Shown here: positions 1 to 9,972 of the stretch, one piece after another
How the letters are laid out: each line of letters begins with the position of its first letter
How positions within the stretch are numbered: position 1 is the stretch's first letter
Assembly (NCBI GenBank): GCA_038025085.1
Contig: CM076140.1
Location: 18,226,001 to 18,290,000, forward strand
Source: Tetragonia tetragonoides
Taxonomy: Eukaryota > Streptophyta > Magnoliopsida > Caryophyllales > Aizoaceae
Length of the DNA stretch: 64,000 nucleotides
Direction: 5' to 3'
Notes under the pieces: model-generated
The model's database searches: none
The model's input: only the letters and a program-made list of their open reading frames with translations
Told to the model about the DNA's origin: nothing
Program-made: the position numbers and the translations under genes

Positions 1-135
1 AATAAATAATATGATCCCAAACACAGTCAACGGTCTTTCCAGAAGCAGAAAAGACCCTCGAATTCTGTTCCAGCCAAATACACCACAGAACGGCCATACA
101 AGCACACCTCCGCCACAACTTGCCCTCTCTCCCCC
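1..135 (-). pseudogene. LINE ORF2 C-terminal fragment
   Basis: On the minus strand this stretch reads LWRRCACMAVLW, then IWLEQNSRVF, close to the tail of plant L1-type ORF2 proteins downstream of the zf-RVT region (AVLW.IWLERN.RIF). It runs off the left edge of the window. It is a remnant; no poly-A tail or target duplication can be seen. The family call rests on this short motif only. Confidence 0.5.
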
Positions 136-714
136 TCCCACCAGCAACAAACCTAGGTAAAGAAGGTATTAATAAAGCAGATAAAGAAGGTTACAACCTA
201 GGAGGATCTAATTACAACTTTACAAGTCACCCAATGACATTGGATGTCAGTAAGGGACTCCCCTTTAATAGCCCCTGCTGCTTTGACCCACAAAGAGGCA
301 AAGTGAACCACCTGAACCTGATCCATACAAACTTGAAGCCCATCAAAATGCGCAAATGTGGCTCTAACCAGAGGGGCCTAAACAAAGAAAGCATAGCACT
401 TAGCGCATCGCCACAACAGCTTGTTGTCGTTTCCACTTCCCATCCCCCACACATGTAATCTGCAGATGCTGATTGCTAGTAATCAAAGCAGGAAATACAT
501 AACACTCCAGAAACACCCAAAAGTCGGCTCCATAGAGAACGCACCATATCAAAATGTAAGAACAAGTGAACAACAACTCTCATTATCACGACTTCATATC
601 ACACACATGTCCGCAGAGAGAACTCAACGAGGTCGCTCCTCTACACCATATCATGTGTGCTAATCTTAGCCCGCACTATCAAGTGAGCCTTACAACTTGA
701 GTACCTGTCAATCA
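136..714. other. Intergenic or intronic DNA, no feature recognised
   Basis: No coding pattern, repeat or RNA gene was recognised apart from short chance ORFs. It may belong to the decayed LINE at the left edge or to the first intron of the cofactor E gene. Confidence 0.3.
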
Positions 715-1118
715 CTCCCTTCATCTCAATTAGTAAGGCATTAATTGCCGGTTTTCCCACTTTTCCCTTCCTTTTTCATGGTATTTAGTATTTACACATC
801 TATCTCCATTGTGACATTTAATGACTACGGCTATCTTAGTCATTTTTACCTTCTTATTTCCTTTTCTCTTAGATAACATGGTCACATGGGTATCCGCCTA
901 CCGGGCTTGGCTAATCCCATAGGCCTTGAATTCATGGCCAAGAAACCTCCAGTGGCCCTGAGAGAGAATGTTTACCTTCTACTGTCCATGATTTCACCAC
1001 TTCTTAATCTATGTGCAAAGTCAAAACACGCCTTATATTAAGAAATGGCTGGAGTATTTACCATTTCTTAATCTATGTGTTAAAGTCTTCGTGGACATCT
1101 AATTTAAAATGGAGGGAG
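715..1118. mobile_element. Degenerate Stowaway-like MITE
   Basis: The left end reads CTCCCTTCATCTCAATTA and the right end is its imperfect inverted partner (AATTTAAAATGGAGGGAG) followed by TA, the target dinucleotide of Tc1/mariner-derived Stowaway elements. On the left the TA has become CA. Inside, a segment with CTTAATCTATGTG occurs twice about 50 bp apart (around 1005 and 1059), so the interior has been duplicated. At about 404 bp it is long for the family. Confidence 0.5.
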
Positions 1119-1944
1119 TATCCGCTTGTGATAAATCTCATAAGTTTCCAGGAAGCATAAAGGATAGGAAAGGAGAGGATTTAGAGGGGAAAAGAAGAGA
1201 TAAAGCGGCAGAGAGAAGATCAGAAGGGAACAACGCTAATTGTATAATGTATTTTTTGATAGAATCATAGAATTCATGAAAATTAGTTGTATTGATAAAT
1301 AATCAACAAATTACAATGCTGAGGACAAGGTGTCATTATGAATCCTGACAAAGCAATTAAAATGGTAATGCCCTCCAATACCTATATACATATGAGATAT
1401 GACATAGGAATGAGGAGAGGAAAAAAAAAAAAAAAAAAACAGCACAGCAAAATAAACCACTTTATCCTAAACCAATTCTTCCAAAAGATTCATCTCGAAA
1501 GACCCCAATCATACCTACCCTTTCATACAAACCAAACAACAGAGAACATTGCACATTTTCAAAAAATTCCCTCTCCTTTTTAAGGGGAATATGGCCTCAA
1601 ACGCGATATATGCATATTAATCCATTAAATACCACTCTTAGATAGAGTAATAGAAATACATGAAATAGACTCAAAGTGAAGACTTGTTGTGAAGCGTTGG
1701 ATCTTAAGTTAGAAGAAGGCCCATGGCTAGGATGAGCTGAGAAGGAACAGCACAGGTGTAATGTCTAGGTGGGGCGGACCATGCACCTTCGAACTGTATT
1801 GGTCAAAAGTCACACCATCCCAGAGAAAAAAATTGAAAAATGGACGCCAAACCCCTCTCCACCCGTCTGAAGACAATCCAACTATGAACATTGACCAGAA
1901 GTGTAAAATGAAAAGGGAAAAGAGGGTCAACCTACCTCACACCC
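1119..1944. other. Intergenic or intronic DNA, A-rich
   Basis: Nothing recognisable except a 19-base run of A near 1421-1439. No supported gene. Confidence 0.3.
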
Positions 1945-2374
1945 TTAGAGGCACACCAGTCTGATGCCAAAATGACCATAAAGGAAGAGGAACCAAATTT
2001 GAAGAAAACCCATAATCCACCTGACCTGGAAGGGGCAAGCTTTACATGGCATCATTTTATCCAAGAAACTCCAGCAAACTCTATCATATGCCTTTTCAAA
2101 TTCAAGCTTGAGAACAATACCCCTTCTCTCCGAATCTTTCATCAGAACATCCTCCATGCCCCAGTTAGTAATCAGAAAAGCATCCAAATTTTTTGGCCAC
2201 ATCAAACTCACTAAAGGTCCAGAAGACAAACAAATAGTAATCCCCAATGACCCTGCCTAGCCCACTTGCCATTAGGCTAATAGGCCTATAGTCCCCTACC
2301 TTGAGAGATTGGTTCTTCTGGGAGACCACAGTAATAAAGGTAGAATTAATACTCTTGCACACCACCCTACTCAA
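1945..2374 (-). pseudogene. Decayed LINE reverse transcriptase fragment
   Basis: Two overlapping minus-strand frames together show reverse transcriptase blocks of a plant L1-like element. NSTFITVV and VGDYRPISLM (2374-2270) match the usual NATFI.LIPK and D(F/Y)RPISL signatures. LDAFLITN, then GIVLKLEFEKAYDRVCWSFL (about 2190-2030) matches the block around the first catalytic Asp of LINE RT. A frame change separates the two halves and the segment normally between them (YKII..) is missing. Nonfunctional; it probably sits in the first intron of the cofactor E gene transcribed from 3961. Confidence 0.7.
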
Positions 2375-2847
2375 AACTCATCAAAGATTCTAAGTAAATC
2401 CCCTTTAGTAACATTATATCCAAACAAGCCATTGTTATTTTCCCCCCTCCACATCAAAAACCACCTCTTGAATGTTCTCCAACTAGCATGGCTTCATAAT
2501 TTCCCAGAAACCTGATCTATTTATGATACTAACAGTTAGAAGATCGGAAAAACGACCACCCAAGCTAATCCTAAACAAAATAGGAGACCAAATATTACTA
2601 AAATATTCTAAGTATCCTTTTTTGATGACAAAGAAGAAGAGTATATAGATAAGAATTAGAAATACAGCGGAGAGGACAAGGTGTCCTCCACAAAGTACCT
2701 AATTTCAAATTGGCCGCATTTTGCAAGACGTCTATAAATAGAGTATTCCCTCCAACTTGCTGAAACTGTCACATTTGGTTGTTTCATTTAGATTGTGGCG
2801 AATTTCTACCATATATTTCTCTCACCAAATAATTCTAAGCCACAAAC
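2375..2847. other. Intronic or intergenic DNA between LINE pieces
   Basis: No domain was recognised. It lies between two LINE RT fragments and may be decayed LINE sequence. Confidence 0.3.
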
Positions 2848-3030
2848 TCATCGTGTTCCAGAAGCCTTCAGCTCAAGCATTATTCGGGAAATCGCTACAA
2901 GATGAGCATCTAGTCTTTGTCTCTCCCCTGTCCCCCACCCCCAAATCCCCACAAAGGCACTATGTGTATTGTAGATCATACATGACAACACTCCCCTGCT
3001 AGTAAGAATCTTGGTAATGATCTTGTACAC
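2848..3030 (-). pseudogene. LINE RT fragment (YKII block)
   Basis: The minus strand reads YKIITKILTSRGVLSCMI followed by SAFVG, matching the LINE RT segment YKIIAKVLA.RL..VL...QSAFV.G. In an intact element this block comes after the PISL block, but here it lies upstream of it on the same strand. The locus is therefore rearranged, or two different LINE copies are present. Confidence 0.6.
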
Positions 3031-3651
3031 ACTTTGCCTAGTAATTGAATGAGCTGTCTCCCACCAAAAAAGCCAGCTTCAATCCAGAAATGATCTTCCT
3101 CTCCTGCTACAGTCAGAAAGCTTCTAATCAAGCAACACTGCGAATAAATAGAATACAATAACAACCTAGTAACACCCCCGCCTAGGCGCCTACGTCTAAC
3201 TTGGTAATAGTAAGATATAAGCAGTTTATGTTTCTGCCTTTCTGGTATACTCTCAAGAATAAAACTACAATAGATAGTTTACAGAAATAAGAAGTAGAGA
3301 ATCTCAGTCACCCATCAATCTACCCATTTGATTAGGAAGTGCAATTGACTTTTACATTTCACTCTCGTCGAATTCTCATACTCGAAGGGAATGACAGAAA
3401 GCTTGCACTTTTTGAACAACTCATTTAGAAGGATTTTATTTTCAACACCAATGAGCAATATCGGGCAAATGTAGATGGAAAAAAAACTTACAAGCTAAGC
3501 AGACAGAAATGCATCTCATATCATCATAGCTCAATGACACTACAAAGATCACATAGCAATTAAATACTGAAAATTAACTCATATACTCCACATTGCAGTA
3601 TAACGTTCTTGAATAATTGCATTGAAATGAATCAATTATTGACAAACATAC
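3031..3651 (-). other. Probable first intron of the cofactor E gene (proximal part)
   Basis: It lies immediately 3' of the exon 1 splice donor GTATGT (3651-3646, minus strand). No second cofactor E exon was recognised between here and the left edge, so either the intron exceeds 3.6 kb or the gene is cut off at exon 1. Confidence 0.45.
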
Positions 3652-3961
3652 CATCCTCTTCCTGTGTGGTTTCGCCACGATATCGAGAAACAAGAGCTTC
3701 TACAAATGTAACACCAGAACTCAAACTCTGGGGTCTAACAAAAGAGGCAGATTTCTGAGAATTGGCTTGAAAATAACGAGACCCATTAACAGACCCATCA
3801 TGTTTACCATCACCATGGTCCCAATCAACACCAATCCAGTTCCCAGAATAGCCTTCTACTGGACCCAAATACTTCACTGTCCCAATTCTCCTTGAGTCTC
3901 CATTTGAATGAACTCTCTGACCAATACTGAACCTGGGTTCTTCTGTCTCCTCATCCCCCAT
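3652..3961 (-). CDS. TFCE: Tubulin-folding cofactor E, exon 1 (CAP-Gly domain)
   Basis: The ATG at 3961 opens a reading frame of 103 codons plus one base that ends at a good donor (GATG|GTATGT). The protein carries a CAP-Gly domain: IGQRVHSNGDSRRIGTVKYL, then the GNWIGVDWD core, GKHDGSVNG in place of the usual GKNDG, and SASFVR. Order, spacing and the following SLSSGVTFVEALVSRYR match the N terminus of plant tubulin-folding cofactor E (PFIFFERLING in Arabidopsis), which with cofactors C and D assembles alpha/beta-tubulin dimers in the cytosol. The leucine-rich repeats and ubiquitin-like domain expected C-terminally are not in the window; they should lie beyond its left edge. Family assignment is by recall. 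CAP-Gly is shared with CLIP-170 and dynactin, but the flanking residues favour cofactor E. Confidence 0.85.
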
Positions 3962-4095
3962 TTTCTCTCTCCGCGGACGGGAACGTTCACGAAGGGGATT
4001 CCAGGGTTGTTCCTTTGCTTCAACTTCAAGTTCTTGTAGTTTTCTTTTTCTTTTACCTACGTTTTGCGATTATATTTTTAGAACATATGAAATTA

Positions 4096-5116
4096 GCGCA
4101 ATTTGGTTAAAACCACCCTAAAAGTTACACCTTTTGTTCAATACCCCCTTAACTGTTGCTATTTATTCAATACTACCTTTAATGTTACAAACGCCCTGAA
4201 AGTCACCCATTAAGTAAATTTCCAGCCAAATCTCTTAATTTTCTTCCTATTCTACCCTCACGTGCCCCTCATGTGAGTTTTAAATGATTTGACCAAACTA
4301 AAAAAACAATGAAAAACTAAACTAAATAAACAAAAACAAATGAATTAAAATGAAATCAATTAATTTTGACCCACCCACCCCCCTTCAGTCAAAAAAAAAT
4401 TGGGGTGATTAGATTGGACCCCCTAACATCTTCTCCAACTCCTCCAGTCAGTAACAGTCCGAAGAACCGCTCATCGGCGAACTCAAACCCTAAATCTTCG
4501 CCGGAGTTTATTGAGATGCAAGTTCATGTTCAACCACAACCGGTTGTTGCGTCGCCTCCATTGCCGGAGATGTCGCTTTCCTCGCCGCCGTATTCTCTCT
4601 CATCGTCGCCGGAGAGAGGAATGGAGCCGATCAAGGAAGAGGAGGAGAGAGAAGAATCGCCATTGTTGTCGAACGCGTCGAGCTCGAGTCGAATGACTAC
4701 ACCTCCTGAATCACCGAGATTATCGCCATTGACGAGGAAAATCGGGAAAGAGGAAAGAGATTGGGGTGTTCTAGGTCGAACATCGCCATCGTTATCGATT
4801 GCTTCGTCGCCATCTTCGAGCCGTAAATCGATTTCTTCGCCAATTGCTTCGTTGAAATTACCAGCGTTTGTTTTTGTTTATTTAGTTTAGTTTTTCATTT
4901 TTTTTTTATTTTAGTTTGGTCAAATCATTTAAAACTCACATGAGGGGCACGTGAGGGTAGGATGGGAAGAAAATTAAGAGATTTGGCCGGAAATTCACTT
5001 AAGGGGTGACTTTCAGGGCGTTTGTAACATTAAAGGTGGTACTGAACAAATAACAACAGTTAAGGGGGTACTGAACAAAAGGTGTAACTTTTAAGGTGGT
5101 TTTCACCAAATTGCGC
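4096..5116. mobile_element. Mutator-like element, Pack-MULE candidate
   Basis: A 1021-bp element with long terminal inverted repeats: left arm 4096-4340, right arm 4867-5116, starting GCGCAATTTGGT and nearly complementary throughout. It is bordered by a perfect 9-bp direct repeat ATGAAATTA at 4087-4095 and 5117-5125, the target duplication size of MULEs. There is no transposase, so it is non-autonomous. The region between the arms is GC-rich, codes for a Ser/Pro-rich open frame and differs from the AT-rich surroundings, as expected for captured host gene sequence. Confidence 0.9.
4366..4890 (+). CDS. Captured Ser/Pro-rich ORF inside the Pack-MULE
   Basis: An open frame of 174 codons from 4366 (a TTG; the first in-frame ATG is 4516) to a TAG just inside the right TIR. 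The product is Ser/Pro/Glu-rich: PPLPEMSLSSPPYSLSSSPE, an acidic stretch EEEEREESPLL, and RTSPSLSIASSPSSSRKS. The last residues (FVFVYLV) are encoded by the inverted repeat, so the natural end of the source gene is missing. The composition is reminiscent of the disordered region of type I plant formins, but no diagnostic domain is present and I do not assign a family. It could be transcribed from the TIR; nothing in the sequence proves expression. Confidence 0.45.
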   Translation: MTHPPPFSQKKIGVIRLDPLTSSPTPPVSNSPKNRSSANSNPKSSPEFIEMQVHVQPQPVVASPPLPEMSLSSPPYSLSSSPERGMEPIKEEEEREESPLLSNASSSSRMTTPPESPRLSPLTRKIGKEERDWGVLGRTSPSLSIASSPSSSRKSISSPIASLKLPAFVFVYLV

Positions 5117-5145
5117 ATGAAATTATGAATTGATAATTTATAGTA

Positions 5146-6167
5146 GGAAAAATTGCTCCCAATAATTCGAAGTTTCACCGATCCTCCAATAATAATCCCA
5201 AGTACGGAAATTACTAAAAATAATCTCAACTATCCATTTTTTTTCCACGAATGAACCCGAAGTTAACACCATCACTCCTCCGTTAAGCCTAATGACATGG
5301 CAACCATCTGAATCCCTTCTCCTTTTTTACTTATTTATCAGTGAACCTTCTCCTAATAAATTATATCCCAGCAAAATCCTTTTTTTTAATTTACTTTCTA
5401 TCATTTTCAAATTTCACAACCTTAAAAATCCACCACACGGAGGTGATCCCCCTTTGATGCCGGCGACAAATCTTTGGCGATATGTAAAGTAGGGTCTCCT
5501 CAATTTAACAATCGTCTTCTCCAAATCCCGTTCCACGATACCGAAATCGTAATTGCAATCGAGCAATCACCATAGTGCTGGTGGCCAACCACCTATCGAT
5601 GGTGGCGGTGTTGCTGGAAGAGAGGGGATGAGATAGGTGGTGATTATGATATGTGAAAGGAGCTTGGTACAGTGGTGATGTTAATCAATGGAGGATGGGG
5701 AGTTGGAGGCCGGAAAGGTACTTGCGGAGCTGGTTATTGAAGCGCTTCGGGGGGGAGGGCTGGGGTGTCTGACTTGGGGGTTGGTATCTAATGGGGTTAA
5801 AGGGGATCTACAGGGTGGCTGTTTCGGGGGGGGGGGGGAGGCTGGGCGTCTAACATGGTTCACGGGCGGTGGACGGGTGGAGAGTCTGACCAGGTTGAAG
5901 GGGGAGGGGGAGTTGGAGTAAGGAATGCATCATAATTCATATTCATTAGTTTAATTTTTATTTTTTTTCACTTTATTCTCTTAATTTCTTTTTTTATCTT
6001 AATACACATGATTAACGTTTCCACATCATCTAAACTTAAGGGTGTTAATGGTTGGTTCACTCGCGAAAGAAAAAAGTGAATACTTGGGATTATTTTTAGG
6101 AATTTCGTTACTTGGAATTATTATTGGAGGACCGATGAAACTTCGGATTATTGGGAGCAATTTACCC
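5146..6167. mobile_element. Mutator-like element, second copy type, 1022 bp
   Basis: Inverted ends GGAAAAATTGCTCCCAATAA (left) and its counterpart ending GGGAGCAATTTACCC (right) extend about 150 bp inward with small differences. A perfect 9-bp target duplication TTTATAGTA flanks it at 5137-5145 and 6168-6176. The interior (about 5450-5920) is GC- and G-rich with short open frames on both strands and a run of at least 10 G near 5827; no protein family was recognised. Non-autonomous. It begins only 29 bp after the end of the preceding MULE, but its TIR is different. Confidence 0.88.
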
Positions 6168-6244
6168 TTTATAGTATAGAGTTGTATGGTCTTTCCAAAG
6201 CTTATTGGTTAGATTACCGGATTTTCTCAACTAATTTCAGATTT

Positions 6245-6612
6245 ATCGAACAGTGAGTCTCGTGTGAGACTCGCTCATAGGAAAATGAAATCTCTATTTC
6301 TATTTAGATAGAAATGTAGGGGTCACTTATGCTGAGCGTTGATTCTTATTTAATTGGCAAATGACTCCTGTCTCACCAAAAGTTATGATAATACCGCTTT
6401 ATAGAAGTTTTTGTATTTAGCATACTAGAATAAGTTGGTATTTGCATTACACAAAAATTTCTACAAGACGGTTTTTCCGTAACTTTTAATGAGACGTGGG
6501 TCACTTTCTAAAGAAACAAGGGTCATTACTCACCATAAGTGACCCCTACATATAAATCTAAATAATAACCCCATTTTTCTGTGAATTGGTCTCACACAAG
6601 ACTTGTTTACAT
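6245..6612. mobile_element. Inverted-repeat MITE-like element
   Basis: Left arm near 6251-6337 (TGTGAGAC, ATGTAGGGGTCACTTATG) and right arm near 6527-6610 (CATAAGTGACCCCTACAT, GTCTCACACAAG) are imperfect reverse complements, with about 190 bp of AT-rich DNA between them. The superfamily is not clear because no clean target duplication was found. Confidence 0.5.
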
Positions 6613-7375
6613 TATAGTACTAATAATAATAATCATGCTCATACGATGCATAGTTTAAGATCCGTATGTTTTTGTTTTTTTTCTTTTTTTTTATTTTATT
6701 TTTAAATATAATACTTTAAAGTTTAAATACGAGAATTAAACTTGAATATGATGAAACAACTCTAACTATTTATATTACGAAAATTAACGGGTCTATATTT
6801 TTCGATGCAAATATGATGGGGTATTATTTTTGTGGAGATGGGGTAGAAAAGTTATTTTCTATTTTGAAAATTTGACAAATATGAAGTTAGGAAATCAATA
6901 AAATTCTAACTATTTATCACAAGTGGGGCTCTATTCTCTTCAACGAAATGGTGCGGGCAGGGCTGTCTCAATCATTTTAGTGGCCCTGTGCCAAACTTAA
7001 AAACTAGGCCTAAAAGAATGAGTAAAGGACACTTTTTTCTATTAACTTCATCAGTAGCATTCTTGTCCCAAACCCTGTGCATGATTCTGATTAGACAAAT
7101 GTCCGGTTGAATTTTAGTAAGACAGTAGAGAGAGGAATGAATCATGGAAGAAAGAGGGACAAACCTGGGTATTAACAGAAACTAAGGGTAACCATTATAA
7201 AAAGCATTGGTTGAAGAAAACCACCATTGATTTGTTGATCCAAATTTCCCATTGATTTATACAACAGTTTTTTTTTTCTTGCAATTAATCATTCAATAGT
7301 CCCAGATCCACAACAAACCATAATTGCCTAGAAATGACAGTGATTAAATAGCAAGGAACTAGGGAGAGGATCTCT
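6613..7375. other. Intergenic AT-rich DNA
   Basis: No gene. At 6958 a CAGGGCTGTCTCAATCATTT sequence resembles hAT-type termini, and GGGCCTGTGTCG near 7824 could be its partner, but no inverted repeat or 8-bp duplication could be confirmed. Confidence 0.3.
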
Positions 7376-7390
7376 ACATGAAGTTCATAT

Positions 7391-7603
7391 TTTTTTGGTT
7401 TACGACCAAGGGTATCCACCGTCGACCATAGTGAGTCAGTGACTATCCCCGCGCTGGCTTGTAGGCACCTCAAAGGGTGGGACAGCTGGCCAAGGAATTT
7501 TAAAACTGTTCCATGCCCAAGGCGAGATTCGAACCCTCGACCTTGCTTAAGGATGGATGAGTCCCAACCCACTCAACCACACCTCCTTGGTTAATATGCA
7601 AGC
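7391..7603 (-). mobile_element. tRNA-derived SINE
   Basis: A 213-bp element on the minus strand. Its head has RNA polymerase III boxes: an A-box-like GTGGTTGAGTGGG and a B box GGTTCGAATCT (plus strand AGATTCGAACC near 7523). It ends in an A7 tail, seen as T7 at 7391-7397. A perfect 15-bp target duplication ACATGAAGTTCATAT flanks it (7376-7390 and 7604-7618). The tRNA-unrelated body contains GCCTACAAGCCAGCG and TGGTCGACGGTGG. It has no coding capacity and would be moved by LINE machinery. Confidence 0.88.
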
Positions 7604-7618
7604 ACATGAAGTTCATAT

Positions 7619-8104
7619 GCAAGCACAACAAGTAACAAGGTAGAGAGAGAAAGAGAGAAGACAAAGGATTGAGTTATGATATTAGACTATTAGACGCATC
7701 AATGTTATTTTTGAAAAATGGAAATAGTGGCTTTTAGGTTTCAATCTCATTGTTGCGTACACTTAGTCAGGCCACATAATATTATATTTTTTTGAAAAAA
7801 GTATTATTGGCCCCCTAAATTTTGGGCCTGTGTCGTCGATCACAGTGCACCTGCCAATCTACAGGTTTGGGTGCGAGACGGTGAGGAACAGAACGGTACG
7901 GAACGGAACTACGCGGATAAAGAAACAAAATATGAGACAAAATGAAGTACAAAATGCGGTACGGAATGACGCTGAACCAACGGAACGGATTGGAATGCAA
8001 CAGAACGAAATGCAACATGGAGACGAGTTCATGTTAATACACTCATCATATCATATCATATCATCATATATCATATCATATCATATAAATTGAGTGTTAC
8101 ACGT
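7619..8104. repeat. Degenerate GGAACG-type tract and ATATC repeats
   Basis: From 7880 to 8020 the plus strand is strongly purine-biased with repeated GGAAC/GGAACG words and few T. At 8045-8088 a run of TCATA/ATATC units follows. Both are low-complexity; the open frames across them are not taken as genes. Confidence 0.5.
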
Positions 8105-9030
8105 GTGGTAATGACACGTGGGATGCCAACTAGGAGGGCTAAGACGGTGTAGTGACGACATGTAAGCGCCACACAAGAGAGCATCCAAGTGTCATCCATT
8201 ATTAATGCATCGTCATTAGCTGAATTTGTAATATTTATTAGCATATTGTTCCAAACTAGAAAATAAAATAAGTTTAGTTATGTAACTCAAAAAACTATGA
8301 ATTTTACTTCAGTATATTGGATTTTAAAAGTACTTCAAGATGACATACATATGTCCTAAAAAATTTGGGTCCATATAAAAATGAGTCAAATTCGTCTGTG
8401 CATGACACGTGGGACGCAACGTAGGGCCATTTTTAGTGAGTTCATTTCGTGTGGGCACGACACGTAGGACGCAACGTAGTAGGCTCAAATACGTGTGACG
8501 TTGACAACTAAACTGCCATGTAAGCAAAGCTTGCCACGTAGTCTAACAACTCATCATCCAAGTGTCACCATCAATGCCTCATCATTAGTTGGCTTCATCT
8601 TTATTACATATTTATTAGCATATTTTCATATTAAAAAATAAAATAACTTTAGTTATGTAAGTCAAAAAATTATAAATCTTACTTCAATGGATTGTATTTG
8701 AAAATATTTTCAAAATGAGATATATATGTCTTATAAAAATCGGATCTGTTCCCTGTGGTGATGACATGTAGGACGCTAGTTAAGAGGGAATGTGCGTGTG
8801 AAAATGACAGTAGATGCCACATAGCTTAACAAATCTTCATCCAAATGTTACAAGATCATTGTTAGTTTGTTACTAGACTTTATTATATGATTTATTTGAA
8901 TATTATTTTAAACTACAAAATACACATATATTTAGTTACGTAACTCTAAAAATTATAAATCTTACTTCATTAGATTGGTTTTGAAAATACTCTAAAACAA
9001 GATTTATATGTCCTACTAGGTTTGGTAAAA
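8105..9030. repeat. Tandem array, first block (units about 290-380 bp)
   Basis: Three diverged units share landmarks in the same order: GATGACACGT, CCAAGTGTCA, TTAGTTATGTAA and AAATCTTACTTCA, then GAGATATATATGTCTTA or similar. The AAATCTTACTTCA-type landmark recurs near 8300, 8675 and 8960. The same unit appears at 9971-10830 and, in the opposite orientation, at 36-37 kb and 40 kb. It is non-coding and probably the interior of a Helitron-type element, since a Helitron-like 3' end follows at 11268. Confidence 0.6.
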
Positions 9031-9034
9031 GCTA

Positions 9035-9289
9035 CTCCCTCCGTTTCTGAAAAATGGTAACATAAACTTTTTCACGGTCTCCAATGCGCTACTTTGACCA
9101 TAAATATTTGTGTTTACATGAATACATAAACTATAAAAAATAGATTTTCCGAAAGTACTAATTAAAACGAATTCAACGATAGTATTTTTACATTGTAAAT
9201 CCTTATATTTTTTCCGAAATCAATGGTCAAAGTTTGTAAAGTTTGACCTTCAAAAAGTAAATATAATCATTTTTCCGAAACGGAGGGAG
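9035..9289. mobile_element. Stowaway MITE
   Basis: A 255-bp element with ends CTCCCTCCGTTTC and GAAACGGAGGGAG in inverted orientation, flanked on both sides by TA (9033-9034 and 9290-9291). This is the standard Stowaway structure of plant Tc1/mariner MITEs. The subterminal regions are also partly complementary (GGTCAAAGT/ACTTTGACC). It inserted into the tandem array. Confidence 0.93.
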
Positions 9290-9311
9290 TAATAGATAAG
9301 ACACTTAGTAG

Positions 9312-9313
<2 letters not shown>

Positions 9314-9373
<60 letters not shown>
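9314..9373. repeat. (TA)n microsatellite
   Basis: About 60 bp of uninterrupted TA dinucleotides, ending next to ATACTAGT. Confidence 0.97.
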
Positions 9374-9376
<3 letters not shown>

Positions 9377-9931
9377 CTAGTTGTAAATCACGGTTGAGTA
9401 TTATTAGTAATTGAAACATATTCTAGACATTTTATTTATTTGTAATAAATATTTTTTTATTTATATATAAGAAATATGGGGTCATTTTTCATGTGGAGAT
9501 GTCATATGAAATGACATTTTGTGTGAGGATGAAACATGGATGTCAACTCATCATCTAGTCCAATGCTTTATTAGCAAATTAATTGAGACTTCAATATAAC
9601 ACTTCAGACATACTTATGTAATATAAATGCTAAGCAACCCAAGAGTAAGATTCAATTAATACACCTAATAAGTTATGTGGAAAGTTACAAATACTGAACT
9701 ACCTAGCATATTTGAGATATAAATTTTTAGGATTAAATTGTTGCTTATAACTTTAGAAGAAGATGAAAAAAATTTGCTCACCCCTAATTGATTTTATTCA
9801 ATACCAAAAACCAATTACAATAAGAGACTGATTTAACTAGAGAAAACTTTATTAATCTTTATCTCTTTTCTTTCTTTTTAAAATTTTGATGTAGGCTAAA
9901 ATTATGTTTATAAATCAATTTTTTTTTACAT

Positions 9932-9933
<2 letters not shown>
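9374..9933. other. AT-rich intergenic DNA within the repeat cluster
   Basis: No gene recognised. The segment around 9840-9925 is repeated around 10995-11090 (TTGATGTAGGCTAAAATTATGTTTATAAATCAAT), so it is part of the same mobile family. Confidence 0.4.

Positions 9934-9970
<37 letters not shown>
9934..9970. repeat. (TA)n microsatellite
   Basis: About 37 bp of TA dinucleotides at the start of the second array block. Confidence 0.95.

Positions 9971-9972
<2 letters not shown>

Noticed and set aside
3350..3480. Minus-strand open stretch KILLNELFKKCKLSVIPF considered as a second cofactor E exon
   Set aside because: It does not resemble cofactor E and lacks clear splice borders.
6958..7860. Possible hAT element starting CAGGGCTGTCTCAATC
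   Set aside because: No matching inverted end or 8-bp target duplication could be found.
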